This document shows positions 50,914 through 59,188 of a stretch of 64,000 nucleotides of DNA, piece after piece (position 1 is the first letter of the stretch; each line of letters opens with the position of its first letter). A program made the position numbers and the translations under genes. The stretch lies in contig NC_013739.1 of the NCBI RefSeq assembly GCF_000025265.1, positions 1,674,001-1,738,000 on the forward strand, read 5' to 3'. Source of the stretch: Conexibacter woesei DSM 14684 (GTDB taxonomy: Bacteria; Actinomycetota; Thermoleophilia; Solirubrobacterales; Solirubrobacteraceae). Under the pieces are notes generated by a model. The model was given only the letters and a program-made list of their open reading frames with translations. It was not told where the DNA came from and did not search any database.

Positions 50914-52098
50914 ATGGCTCTCGAAGTCCGGCCGGTCGCTTCCAAGCGCGACCTCACAACCTTCATCAAGCTGCCGTGGCGGCTCTATCGTAACGAGCCG
51001 AACTGGGTCCCGCCCCTGATCTCGGACCGGCGCAGATTTCTCGACCGCCGCAAGAACCCCTGGTTCGAGCACGGCGAGGCGCAGTACTTCATCGCCTGGC
51101 GCGACGGGCAGCCCGTCGGCCGCATCACGGCCCAGGTCGATCGCCTCCTGAACGAGTTCCAGGACAACAGATGGGGCCTCTTCGGCTTCTTCGAGTGCGA
51201 GGACGACCCCGAGGCCGCCGCGGCGCTGTTCGACGCCGCCGAGCAGTGGCTGCGCGCTCGCGGCCGCGACCGCATGGTCGGTCCGATGGACTTCACGATG
51301 AACGACGAGTGCGGCGTGCTCGTCGAGGGCTGGGAGCTCGAGCCGATCATCCTCACCAACTGGACTCCGCGCTACTACCCCGGCCTGATCGAGTCCGCCG
51401 GCCTCGAGAAGGCGATGGACACGCTGATGTGGCACCTGGAGATCTCCGGGCGGGACAGGGTCCACCCGTCGATCTGGAGAGTCGCCGACCGCGTCGAGTC
51501 GAAGTACGGCATCACCGTGCGGCCGATGCGCAAGAAGGACATCCACGCCGAGATCGACCGCTTCCTCGAGGTCTACAACGAGGCGTGGGAGAGAAACTGG
51601 GGCTTCTCGCCGCTGACCGAGACCGAGGTCCGGCACTACGCCCAGACCCTCAAGCCGATCCTCGACGAGAACTGGGCGTTCGTCGCCGAGAAGGATGGTG
51701 AGACGGTCGGCGCGGCGCTGACGGTGCCCGACTACAACCAGGTCTTCAAGCACATGAACGGCCGCATCCTCCCGTTCGGCTGGCTGCAGTTTCTGCTGCG
51801 CCGCAAGAAGATCGACCGCGTGCGCGTGTTCGCGCTCGGCGTCAAGCGCGAGTGGCAGCACACCGGCGTCGCCGCGCGCTTCTACGAGCTGCACTTCGAC
51901 TCCGCCGAGGTGACGCCCCAGAAGCAGGGCGAGATGGGCTGGATCCTCGAGACGAACAAGTCGATGAATCGCGCGATGGAGGGGATGGGCGGCAGAGTCG
52001 TGCGCCGCTACCGCCTCTTCGAGAAGCTGTTCGATCCGGACGCCGAGCCGTCGAGCCCGCGCCCGGAGCCGGCCGTGGCGGTCGGCGAGTCGACATAA
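50914..52098 (+). CDS. large GNAT-fold acyltransferase, possible bacterial ceramide synthase-like
   Basis: 394 residues, about twice a single GNAT domain. N-terminal block IKLPWRLYRNEPNWVPPL and KNPWFEHGEAQYFIAWRDGQPVGRI is typical of a family of large GNAT proteins. The second half contains FVAEKDGETVGAALTVPDYNQV and a V...WQHTGVA acyl-CoA-binding stretch (VKREWQHTGVAARFYELHF). From memory, the Caulobacter ceramide synthase bCerS is a GNAT of this general size, and is encoded near a serine palmitoyltransferase. The divergent neighbour here is an oxoamine synthase of the SPT fold, so N-acylation of a sphingoid base is a reasonable hypothesis, not a demonstration. Leaderless start. Confidence 0.65.
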   Translation: MALEVRPVASKRDLTTFIKLPWRLYRNEPNWVPPLISDRRRFLDRRKNPWFEHGEAQYFIAWRDGQPVGRITAQVDRLLNEFQDNRWGLFGFFECEDDPEAAAALFDAAEQWLRARGRDRMVGPMDFTMNDECGVLVEGWELEPIILTNWTPRYYPGLIESAGLEKAMDTLMWHLEISGRDRVHPSIWRVADRVESKYGITVRPMRKKDIHAEIDRFLEVYNEAWERNWGFSPLTETEVRHYAQTLKPILDENWAFVAEKDGETVGAALTVPDYNQVFKHMNGRILPFGWLQFLLRRKKIDRVRVFALGVKREWQHTGVAARFYELHFDSAEVTPQKQGEMGWILETNKSMNRAMEGMGGRVVRRYRLFEKLFDPDAEPSSPRPEPAVAVGEST

Positions 52099-52149
52099 GA
52101 CCGGCAGGTGCCGTAGCGTTGTCCGCAGCGACTGGGACGATGTTCGACC

Positions 52150-52200
52150 GCGAGTTCCCGGTGCGGTGCCGCAGCGCCGGCGCGCTGTCGTGGAACTCGC
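52150..52200 (+). repeat. dispersed inverted-repeat element, copy 2
   Basis: GCGAGTTCC (52150-52158) and GGAACTCGC (52192-52200), 33-bp spacer. The right arm and the following ~14 nt are nearly identical to copy 1 upstream of the DUF2804 gene at 12 kb, and run into the start codon of the next gene (ATG 52202; R of AR is the only variable base in that block). Confidence 0.7.
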
Positions 52201-52201
52201 A

Positions 52202-52534
52202 ATGCGAAGCACGATGACGAGCGAGACCACCGCAGACAACCATCCGCTGCCCTTCGACGCCGAGGAGACGGTCGACGCCGTCCCCGTCGTCGACGAGGTG
52301 CGGGCGCTCGAGCGCCCGCGCACCCAGCTGCCGGCCGTGCGGGCCGCCGCCGTCGCGGCGACCGGCTTCGCCGCCGGCGCCGCCACCGTCGTCGTGATCT
52401 CGCACCGCGCCCGCAGGCGCAACGGCGGCCGCCTCGGCCTGCGGCGTCGAAGCAAGGGCGCCGACGCGCTCCCGATCGTGGCGACGCGCTCGGTGCTGCT
52501 CGACATCCACCTGCTCGGCACGCGCGACCGCTGA
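52202..52534 (+). CDS. small membrane-associated hypothetical protein
   Basis: 110 residues from ATG 52202; ATG 52214 is an alternative. Acidic N-terminus (DAEETVDAVPVVDEV), one moderately hydrophobic helix (AVRAAAVAATGFAAGAATVVVI), a basic cluster (HRARRRNGGRLGLRRRSK) and a hydrophobic tail. A single-pass inner-membrane protein with a cytoplasmic basic patch is likely. No family recognised. The start lies at the end of the repeat element shared with the DUF2804 gene. Confidence 0.6.
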   Translation: MRSTMTSETTADNHPLPFDAEETVDAVPVVDEVRALERPRTQLPAVRAAAVAATGFAAGAATVVVISHRARRRNGGRLGLRRRSKGADALPIVATRSVLLDIHLLGTRDR

Positions 52535-52535
52535 G

Positions 52536-53438
52536 GTGGACGCTCCGCCGCTCGATCTGCGCGTCGAGGTCAAACCGGTGTGGCCGTTCCGGCTTCCGCG
52601 CAGCAGCGGCATGGACGGGACGCTGCGGTGCCGCAACGGCGTCGTGCAGCGGCTGCTCCACCACGGCGACGAGCCCGTCGTCGTCCGCGTCGCGCAGACG
52701 GCGCCCGACGGCGTGCTGTTCGGCGCGCAGGCGCACAGCGAAGCGGCCGCGGCGTGGGGGATCGAGCGGATGCGCTTCGCGCTCGGCGTCGACGACGACC
52801 TGCGCGCCTTCCACGACCGCTTCCGCGACGACCCGCTGATCGGCGGCGCGGTGCGCGCGCAGCCGGCCCTACGGCTGCGCCGCCGGCCGGAGCCGTTCGA
52901 GGCGCTCGCGTGGGCGATCACCGAGCAGCTGATCGAGTACGTGCGCGCGGCCGCGATACAGCGGCGGATCGTCTACCGGCTCGGCCGTCGCTGCGAGCGC
53001 ACCGGCTTGCGCGACCTGCCATCGCCGGCGCGGCTGGCCGATCAGGCGCCCGCGCTGCTGTGCTCGTTCGACCTCGCCGACCGCCGCGCGCTCGCGCTGC
53101 GGCGCGCCGCGCGCGAGGTCGCGCGCGGCCGGATCGACCTCCACGACGCCGATCACGAGGCCGGCTGGCGCCGTCTGCGCGCGATCCCGGAGATCGGGCC
53201 GTGGACGACGGAGGTGCTGGCGCTGCTGGGCCAGGGTCGGATGGACCAGCTGCCGGCGGGCGACCTCGCCTACCGCAAGCTCGTCGGCCGTCTGCTGACG
53301 GGCGATCCGCGCGCCCGCGTCGACGAGCAGGACGTGCGCACCTTCTTCGCGCCGTATGCGCCCTGGAGCGGCCTCGCGGGCGCGTACGCGCTGCGCGCTG
53401 CCGCGCCGGAGCTGCACGCGGTCGCCGCGGCTGCATAA
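52536..53438 (+). CDS. AlkA-like DNA-3-methyladenine glycosylase
   Basis: 300 residues, GTG two bases after the previous stop. A HhH-GPD protein: EPFEALAWAITEQLIEYVRAA in the helical core, then the helix-hairpin-helix LRAIPEIGPWTTEVLALLG and the downstream aspartate in QLPAGDLAYRKLVG that serves as catalytic base. It would excise alkylated bases from DNA. The N-terminal ~100 residues (LDLRVEVKPVWPFRL) form the AlkA-type beta domain. No ada/ogt neighbour. Confidence 0.9.
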   Translation: MDAPPLDLRVEVKPVWPFRLPRSSGMDGTLRCRNGVVQRLLHHGDEPVVVRVAQTAPDGVLFGAQAHSEAAAAWGIERMRFALGVDDDLRAFHDRFRDDPLIGGAVRAQPALRLRRRPEPFEALAWAITEQLIEYVRAAAIQRRIVYRLGRRCERTGLRDLPSPARLADQAPALLCSFDLADRRALALRRAAREVARGRIDLHDADHEAGWRRLRAIPEIGPWTTEVLALLGQGRMDQLPAGDLAYRKLVGRLLTGDPRARVDEQDVRTFFAPYAPWSGLAGAYALRAAAPELHAVAAAA

Positions 53439-53470
53439 CGCGTTCGCACCTCGGGCCAACCCCGTTCTAC

Positions 53471-53523
53471 CGGTTGGACAACCGCCCGGAGGCGAATCTC
53501 CGACACCGGGCCAAAGATTCGCC
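53471..53523 (+). promoter_or_regulatory. structured leader upstream of amtB
   Basis: Two inverted repeats: CGGTT-GGAC-AACCG (53471-53484) and GGCGAATCT (53491-53499)/AGATTCGCC (53515-53523) with a 15-nt loop. They lie 55-105 nt before the amtB GTG. A nitrogen-dependent operator or leader hairpin is possible; no known riboswitch motif matches. Confidence 0.5.
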
Positions 53524-53577
53524 CCCCTGAAAGGCAGAGCATTCGGGATGCTCGCAATCAAGGTTCAGGAGGGTTCA

Positions 53578-55017
53578 GTGCTGCATTCCCGTCTGGGGCG
53601 GGCCGCCGTGCTCGGCGTGCTCGTGACACTTCTCTTGCCAGCCACCGCGCTGGCGCAGGACAGCCCGACGATCGAGATCGTCAAGGGAGAGCTCAACACG
53701 ACGTGGCTGATGGTCGCGGCCATCCTCGTCTTCTTCATGCAGGCAGGCTTCGCCCTCCTGGAGATCGGCATGTCGCGCGGCAAGAACGCCGGCATGGGGG
53801 TCGCCAAGATCCTCGTCAACTTCTCGATCGGGACGCTGATCTGGTGGGCCGTCGGTTATGGCCTCGCGTTCGGCGGCACCGCGACGTTCTTCGGCGACAC
53901 CGGCTTCTTCCTCGGCAACGGCACCGACCTCGCCGGCACCCCGGTCGACGCTGCAGGCGTCGGCTTCTTCGCGTTCCAGCTGATGTTCTGCTGCGTCTCG
54001 CTCGCGATCGTCTGGGGCTCGACGCTCGAGCGGATCAAGTTCGGCGCCTACATCGTCTTCGCGGCCGTCTTCGCTGGTGTCATCTACCCGCTGATCGCGC
54101 ACATGGCGTGGAGCGGCGGCCTGCTCACGAGAGTCGGCTCCGGCGTCCAGGACTTCGCCGGCTCCTCGGTCGTCCACCTCACCGGCGCGACCGCGGCGTT
54201 CGCGGCCGTGCTGTTCCTCGGCCCGCGCAAGGGCAAGTACGGCCCCGACGGCAAGCCGCGCGCGATCCCCGGTCACAGCATGCCGCTGCTCGGCCTCGGC
54301 GTGCTGATCCTCTGGCTCGGCTGGTTCGGCTTCAACGGCGGCTCGACGTTCAACACCGACGGCAACAAGTTCGCCGAGGTGATCGCGATCACGAACATGG
54401 GCGCGATCGGCGGCGTGCTCGGCGCGACCTTCCTGATCTGGATGCTGACGAGAAAGCTCGACGTCGGCATGATCGGCAACGGCGCGATCGCCGGCCTCGT
54501 CGCGATCACCGCCGGTTCCGGCTACGTCGAGATGTGGGCGGCGCCGATCATCGGCTTCGTCGGCGGTCTCGTCGTCGTCGCCGGCGTGCTCGCGATCGAG
54601 AAGAAGCTCGACGACCCGGTCGGCGCGCTCTCAGCGCACGGTCTCGCGGGCATCTGGGGCACGCTCGCGTGCGGCCTCTTCACCTCCGACCGTCTCGCCG
54701 AAGCAGTCGGCGTCGGCAGAGCCGGGCTCTTCTACGGCGGCGGGCTCGAGCAGCTCGGCGTCCAGGCGGTCGCCGTCGGCGTCACCTTCGGCGCCGTCTT
54801 CATCATCTCGTCGGTGACGTTCCTTGCGATCAAGGCCACGATGGGCCTGCGCGTCAGCGAGGACGAGGAGGACGCCGGCCTCGACATCGCCGAGCACGGC
54901 ATGTACGGCTATCCGGAGCAGTTCATCCCCGCACCCGAGCTGATCGGCGTCGGCTCGCCGCGTCCGCACACCGGGACGCCCTCGCCCATCGGCAGCACCA
55001 CGGAGGTGCCGGCATGA
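53578..55017 (+). CDS. amtB: ammonium transporter
   Basis: 479 residues from GTG 53578, chosen for AGGAGG 5 nt upstream and because it gives a signal peptide (SRLGRAAVLGVLVTLLLPATALA, cleaved before QDSP). The in-frame ATG at 53548 lacks an SD. Eleven membrane helices follow with Amt motifs: FFMQAGFALLEIGMSRGKN, MAWSGGLLTRVG, DFAGSSVVHLTGA, ILWLGWFGFNGGSTF and the pore His in SAHGLAGIWGTL. It conducts ammonium. The C-terminal tail contacts PII, whose gene follows with an ATGA overlap. Confidence 0.97.
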   Translation: MLHSRLGRAAVLGVLVTLLLPATALAQDSPTIEIVKGELNTTWLMVAAILVFFMQAGFALLEIGMSRGKNAGMGVAKILVNFSIGTLIWWAVGYGLAFGGTATFFGDTGFFLGNGTDLAGTPVDAAGVGFFAFQLMFCCVSLAIVWGSTLERIKFGAYIVFAAVFAGVIYPLIAHMAWSGGLLTRVGSGVQDFAGSSVVHLTGATAAFAAVLFLGPRKGKYGPDGKPRAIPGHSMPLLGLGVLILWLGWFGFNGGSTFNTDGNKFAEVIAITNMGAIGGVLGATFLIWMLTRKLDVGMIGNGAIAGLVAITAGSGYVEMWAAPIIGFVGGLVVVAGVLAIEKKLDDPVGALSAHGLAGIWGTLACGLFTSDRLAEAVGVGRAGLFYGGGLEQLGVQAVAVGVTFGAVFIISSVTFLAIKATMGLRVSEDEEDAGLDIAEHGMYGYPEQFIPAPELIGVGSPRPHTGTPSPIGSTTEVPA

Positions 55018-55385
55018 AGCTCGTCGTGGCGTACATCCGGCACGAGGCGTTCGAGCCGATCCGCCTGGAGCTGCTCGAGCTCGGCTTCCCCTCGATCACG
55101 ATCATCGAGGTGAAGGGCTCCGGCCGCCAGAAGGGCATCACCGAGCAGTACCGCGGCTCGGCGTTGACGAACTACCTGCGGCCGAAGATCAAGATCGAGT
55201 GCGTCGTCGCCGACGGCGACACGCAGACGATCGTCGACACGATCCTGAAGCACGCGCGGACCGGGTCGATCGGCGACGGGAAGGTGTTCGTCATCCCCGT
55301 CGAGCAGGCGTACCGCATCCGCACCGGCGAGTCCGGTGAGGAGACACTCCAGATCCACCCGGACGCGGCGGCGGCCGCGACCTGA
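55014..55385 (+). CDS. glnK: PII nitrogen regulatory protein, T-loop lacking Tyr51
   Basis: 123 residues, ATG in the amtB stop. PII features: EVKGSGRQKGITEQYRG leading into the T-loop, and the C-terminal GSIGDGKVFVIPVEQAYRIRTGE ATP-binding block. At the canonical uridylylation position 51 there is Leu (RGSALTNYLRPK; Tyr is at 54 instead), so modification at Tyr51 should not occur. It probably regulates AmtB through ATP/ADP and 2-oxoglutarate binding alone. Named glnK for linkage to amtB. Confidence 0.95.
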   Translation: MKLVVAYIRHEAFEPIRLELLELGFPSITIIEVKGSGRQKGITEQYRGSALTNYLRPKIKIECVVADGDTQTIVDTILKHARTGSIGDGKVFVIPVEQAYRIRTGESGEETLQIHPDAAAAAT

Positions 55386-55399
55386 GCACGGACGCGCGA

Positions 55400-55447
55400 G
55401 CACGGCAATGCCGGGTGGCGGGAATGACGGCCCGCCACCCGCCGTGC
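55400..55447 (+). terminator. terminator after glnK
   Basis: GGGTGGCGGG-N8-CCCGCCACCC (55413-55440), extended by GCACGG/CCGTGC (55400-55405, 55442-55447) with a small internal loop. It argues against the PucR gene starting at 55408. Confidence 0.85.
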
Positions 55448-55464
55448 TGCGTCCTGCGCGCGCC

Positions 55465-56658
55465 ATGTCCCGGGAGCTGCACCTTCAGCTGATCGGGGCG
55501 GTGCTCGGCGGAGAAGGGCTGGCGCGGGTCGCGCAGCTCGTCTCGGCCGCGGCACGCGCTCCCGTCGCGATCCTCGTCCCGCGCCTCGCCGTCGCGGCGG
55601 CGTTCCCGCTCGCGACCGAGCTGGGCTCGCTGCGCCGCTACGCCGACGCGCGCGTCCGCGGCGGCGCCGCGCCACGGCCGCAGGAGCTGGTGGCGGAGGC
55701 GGACGTCGTCGCCGGCGACGACGTGATCGGCGTCGTCGCGCTGCTGCGCGGCGCGCAGCTGCCGGCCGCGGAGGCGGCCGAGCTGCTGCACCTCGCCGCG
55801 GTCGCCTCGCTGACGGAGGTCGCCGTGGCGGAGGCCAAGCGGGAGGTCGAGCAGAACCTGCGCGGCTCGCTGCTGGAGGAGCTGCTCAGCAGCGAGGAGG
55901 CCGACGCGCGCGAGCTGACGCGCCGCGCCGCGCGCCTCGGCTGCGACCTCTCCCGCGGCGCCGTGGCGCTCTGCGCCGAGCTGGCGGCCGCGGGCGGCGC
56001 GGCGGGTGCAGGCGCAGACGCGGGCGAGCGGGTCGTCGCGACGATCGCCGACTCGCACCCCGGTGCGCTCGCGCAGGCGATCGACGGGCGCGCGTATGCG
56101 ATCCTGCCGGCGCTCGCCGCCGCGAACGGCGACGGCGAGGAGCCGGCCGCGGGCACGTTGGCGGCCGCGCGGCGGCTCGTGCCGCGGTTGGAGCCGTACG
56201 GCCGCGCCGGCCTCTCCGGCTTCCAGCCCGACGCGGCGGCGCTGCCGCGCGCGCTGCGCGAGGCGGAGCTGGTGCTCGACGTGCTGCGGCGCGACGGCGG
56301 CGCGACGTCCGAGGACGTCGGCAGCGGCACCTACCGGCTGCTGTTCCGCGTGCTCGCCTCACACCCGGACGAGCTGCGCTCCTTCTACGCCGACACGGCC
56401 GCCCCGATCGTGCGCCACGACGACCGCCACGACAGCGGCCTCGTGCGCACGCTCGAGGCGTACCTGGCGCAGGACTGCAACGTCGGCGCGACCGCCGTCG
56501 CGATCGGCGCGCACCGTCACACGGTGGCCCACCGCCTCGACCGCGTGAAGGAGCTGACCGGGCTCGACCCGCTGCGGTCCGAGGACCGCGAGCGGCTCGG
56601 GCTCGGGCTGAAGGCGTTCCGCCTCATCCGGACTGACCGGCCAGGAACTCGTTCGTGA
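55465..56658 (+). CDS. PucR family transcriptional regulator
   Basis: 397 residues from ATG 55465, which lies just after the glnK terminator. A coiled/helical middle domain (EQNLRGSLLEELLSSEEAD; GGDEF-like degenerate region around DAGERVVATIADSHPG) and the diagnostic C-terminal PucR HTH NVGATAVAIGAHRHTVAHRLDRVKEL...PLRSEDRERLGLGLKAFRL. Such regulators control purine, ammonium or polyamine catabolism genes, which fits its place after amtB-glnK, although the terminator separates the units. Its 3' end overlaps the convergent thiY gene by 35 bp. Confidence 0.85.
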   Translation: MSRELHLQLIGAVLGGEGLARVAQLVSAAARAPVAILVPRLAVAAAFPLATELGSLRRYADARVRGGAAPRPQELVAEADVVAGDDVIGVVALLRGAQLPAAEAAELLHLAAVASLTEVAVAEAKREVEQNLRGSLLEELLSSEEADARELTRRAARLGCDLSRGAVALCAELAAAGGAAGAGADAGERVVATIADSHPGALAQAIDGRAYAILPALAAANGDGEEPAAGTLAAARRLVPRLEPYGRAGLSGFQPDAAALPRALREAELVLDVLRRDGGATSEDVGSGTYRLLFRVLASHPDELRSFYADTAAPIVRHDDRHDSGLVRTLEAYLAQDCNVGATAVAIGAHRHTVAHRLDRVKELTGLDPLRSEDRERLGLGLKAFRLIRTDRPGTRS

Positions 56659-57640
56659 GCGCGGCGGCGCCGGCGTTCGGTCTCGTGTCGAGCAGGCCCT
56701 GGTCGAACATCCACTGCGCGTATCTGTCCCACGCTCTCGGCTCCTGGAAGCCGAACGGCTTGCTCTCGTCCTGCGGGAAGAAGACCGGCAGCGACGCTCT
56801 CACGCTCGCCAGCGCGAAGCCGGGGTCGAGGTCCGGGTTCGCTCTCACGAGCGCGTCGGTCGCCGCCTGCGGGTCGGCTCTGGCGTCGGCGTAGCCGCGG
56901 CCGAGCGCCTGCACGAAGGCGCGCACGTCGTCGCCGCGCTCGCCGACGAAGTCCTTGTGCGCGACGAGGATCAGCTCGTTGTACGTCGGCACGCCGACGT
57001 CCTCCATTCTGATGATGCGGACGTCTCTTCTGGCGCGCTGGAGCTGGACGCCCTCGACGTTCCAGAACGCGCCGAGCGTCGCGTCGACTCTTCTCGACAG
57101 CATCGCCGGGACGAGGTTGAAGCCGACGCTCGTCTCCTTGACCGAGTCGAGCGGAACGCCCGCGGTGTCGAGGATCGTTCTCAGATATGCGCTCTGATAG
57201 GGGATCCCGGCGGTGCCGACACGCTTGCCTCTGAGGTCCGCCGGCGTTCTGACCTCTCTCGGCTTCAGCGTCATCAGCGACGTCAGCGGCGTCTGCGCGA
57301 TCGCGCCGACCGCGACCAGCTGCGCGCCCTTGTCGCGCGCTATCAGCAGCTCCGGCTCGTAGGAGATCGCGATGTCGATCTTGCCCGCCTCCAGCAGCTT
57401 CAGCGGCGCGGCGGGGTCGGACGGGACCTGCACGTCGACGTCGAGCCCGGCGTCGGCGAAGTCGCCCTTCTCGAGCCCCGCGTAGAGCCCGACGTGGTCG
57501 GGGTTGGGCAGGTAGTCGAGCATCAGCCGGATCTGTCTCGTCTCCGAGCCGGCGGTCGTCTGCTCCTTCTTCTCGCCGCAGGCGGCGAGCGTGAGCGCGG
57601 CGGCGGTGACGGTGACGAGCGTCGCGAAGGCACGTTTCAT
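56624..57640 (-). CDS. thiY: HMP/thiamine-precursor ABC transporter substrate-binding lipoprotein (ThiY-like)
   Basis: 338 residues. Lipobox in LTLAACGEKKE, so membrane-anchored. NMT1/THI5-like fold: LMLDYLPNPDHVGLYAGLEKGDF (conserved D..PN..H.G...), EPELLIARDKGAQLVAVGAI and TAGIPYQSAYLRT. These bind the pyrimidine moiety of thiamine (HMP or formylaminopyrimidine). Third gene of a minus-strand operon under a TPP riboswitch, which strongly supports the role. Its end overlaps the convergent PucR gene. Confidence 0.9.
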   Translation of the reverse strand: MKRAFATLVTVTAAALTLAACGEKKEQTTAGSETRQIRLMLDYLPNPDHVGLYAGLEKGDFADAGLDVDVQVPSDPAAPLKLLEAGKIDIAISYEPELLIARDKGAQLVAVGAIAQTPLTSLMTLKPREVRTPADLRGKRVGTAGIPYQSAYLRTILDTAGVPLDSVKETSVGFNLVPAMLSRRVDATLGAFWNVEGVQLQRARRDVRIIRMEDVGVPTYNELILVAHKDFVGERGDDVRAFVQALGRGYADARADPQAATDALVRANPDLDPGFALASVRASLPVFFPQDESKPFGFQEPRAWDRYAQWMFDQGLLDTRPNAGAAALTNEFLAGQSG

Positions 57641-58416
57641 CGAGTTGGTCCTCCTCTGGATTCAAATGCCCACGGCAGCACGCGGCGTTCGACGAGCGCG
57701 AGCAGGCCGAACAGCGCGATTGCGAAGGCGGACAGGATCAGCACGGCGGCGTACGCGCGTGCTGTCAGAAGTTGCGGGACGGCCTGCTGGATCAGCCGTC
57801 CGAGGCCGGCGTCGGAGCCGGACTGCTCGGCGAAGACGGCGCCGATGACGGCGACCGCGACGGCGACCTTGGCGCCGCTGAAGAGGCCCGGCAGCGCGGC
57901 CGGCGCCTCGACGTGGCGGAACGTGCGCAGGCGCGAGGCGTCGAGCGTGCGCATCAGGCGGCGCAGCTCGGGGTCGACGCCGGCGAGCGCGTCGAGCGTC
58001 GTGACGGCGATCGGGAAGAACGAGACGAGGCCGATGATCACGAGCTTCGGCGCGAGGTCGAAGCCGAGCCAGACGACGAGCAGCGAGGCGACGATCGGGA
58101 TCGGGACGGTCTGCGAGGCGACCAGCAGCGGGTAGACGGCCCGCCGCAGCGTGGGGGAGAGGTGGATCGCCACCGCGCAGGCGAGCCCGGCGACGGCGGC
58201 GACGAGGATGCCGAGCAGGACCTCGCCCGCGGTCACCTTGAAGTTGTCCCACAGCAGCGCGCGGTCGGTCCACAGCGCGTCGGCGACCTCGGTCGGCGAC
58301 GGCAGCAGCAGCGAGTCGACGTTGCCGTGGGTCGCGTACAGCTGCCAGGCGCCGACGAGCGCGGCGACGATCAGCACGGCCGGGAGGAAGCCGACGGCGG
58401 TGCGTGCCCGGCTCAC
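57637..58416 (-). CDS. thiX: ABC permease for thiamine precursor uptake (ThiX-like)
   Basis: 259 residues from GTG 58416, overlapping the ATPase stop. BPD_transp_1 permease of the SsuC/TauC/ThiX class: ~6 helices, signature SQTVPIPIVASLLVVWLG, and the EAA-like loop MRTLDASRLRTFRHVEAPAALPGLFSGAKVAVAVAVIG. Second gene of the riboswitch-controlled operon, ATGA-type overlaps on both sides. Confidence 0.9.
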   Translation of the reverse strand: MSRARTAVGFLPAVLIVAALVGAWQLYATHGNVDSLLLPSPTEVADALWTDRALLWDNFKVTAGEVLLGILVAAVAGLACAVAIHLSPTLRRAVYPLLVASQTVPIPIVASLLVVWLGFDLAPKLVIIGLVSFFPIAVTTLDALAGVDPELRRLMRTLDASRLRTFRHVEAPAALPGLFSGAKVAVAVAVIGAVFAEQSGSDAGLGRLIQQAVPQLLTARAYAAVLILSAFAIALFGLLALVERRVLPWAFESRGGPTR

Positions 58417-59186
58417 GTTCTCAGCCCCAGCGCGCCCAGCGCCCGTTCGCGCAGCTCGACGACGGCGGGATCGGTGCGGCGCCGCGGGCGCGGCAGCTCG
58501 ACCGGCAGGCTCGCGACGGCGTGACCGGGCCGTGGCGACATCACGACGACGTGGTCGGCCAGCAGGATCGCCTCCTCGACGTCGTGCGTCACCAGCACCA
58601 CGGTACGCGGCTCCTCGGCCAGCGTCTCCACCAGCCACGCCTGGATCTCCTGCCGCGTGAGCGCGTCGAGCGCGGCGAACGGCTCGTCGAGCGCGAGCAC
58701 CGGCTTGCCCGCCAGCAGCGTCCGCACGAACGCGACCCGCTGGCGCATCCCGCCCGAGAGCGCCGCCGGCCGCGCGCGCTCGAAGCCGGTCAGGCCGAAG
58801 CGCTCGAACCACGGCAGTGCCGCCTCGCGCGCCTCGCGCCGGCCGACGCCTCTCGCGCGCAGCGCGAGCGCGGCGTTGTCGAGCGCCGAGGCCCACGGCA
58901 GCAGCAGGTCGCGCTGCGGCATCAGGACGGCGGGGTCGGCCTCGACGGTCCCCTCGTCGGGCCGTTGCAGCCCGCAGATCAGCTCCAGCAGCGTCGACTT
59001 CCCGCAGCCGCTGGCGCCGACGACCGCGACCGTCTCGCCCGGCTGCGCGCGCAGGTCCATCCCGCGCAGTGCCTGCACGATGCCGTCGCGACCCTGGAAC
59101 GCACGGCTGGCGTTCCGGACGCGGACCCCGACGGGGGCTGAAACAGGACGAGGCTCCTTTGCGGGAGCCTCGGTGATCTCTGGCAT
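58413..59186 (-). CDS. thiZ: ABC transporter ATPase for thiamine precursor uptake (ThiZ-like)
   Basis: 257 residues from ATG 59186, preceded by GGAGGGA. The upstream ATG at 59204 is part of the conserved riboswitch end and is not used. Walker A VVGASGCGKSTLLELI, signature LSGGMRQRVAFVRTLL, Walker B PVLALDEPFAALDALTR, switch His in VTHDVEEA. SsuB/TauB/ThiZ class. First gene of thiZXY; the riboswitch sits immediately before it. Confidence 0.92.
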   Translation of the reverse strand: MPEITEAPAKEPRPVSAPVGVRVRNASRAFQGRDGIVQALRGMDLRAQPGETVAVVGASGCGKSTLLELICGLQRPDEGTVEADPAVLMPQRDLLLPWASALDNAALALRARGVGRREAREAALPWFERFGLTGFERARPAALSGGMRQRVAFVRTLLAGKPVLALDEPFAALDALTRQEIQAWLVETLAEEPRTVVLVTHDVEEAILLADHVVVMSPRPGHAVASLPVELPRPRRRTDPAVVELRERALGALGLRT

Positions 59187-59188
59187 TG

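Noticed and set aside
53548-53577. ATG 53548 as amtB start
   Set aside because: No SD; GTG 53578 has AGGAGG and gives a standard signal peptide.
55408-55464. Earlier ATG for the PucR gene
   Set aside because: It lies inside the strong glnK terminator hairpin.
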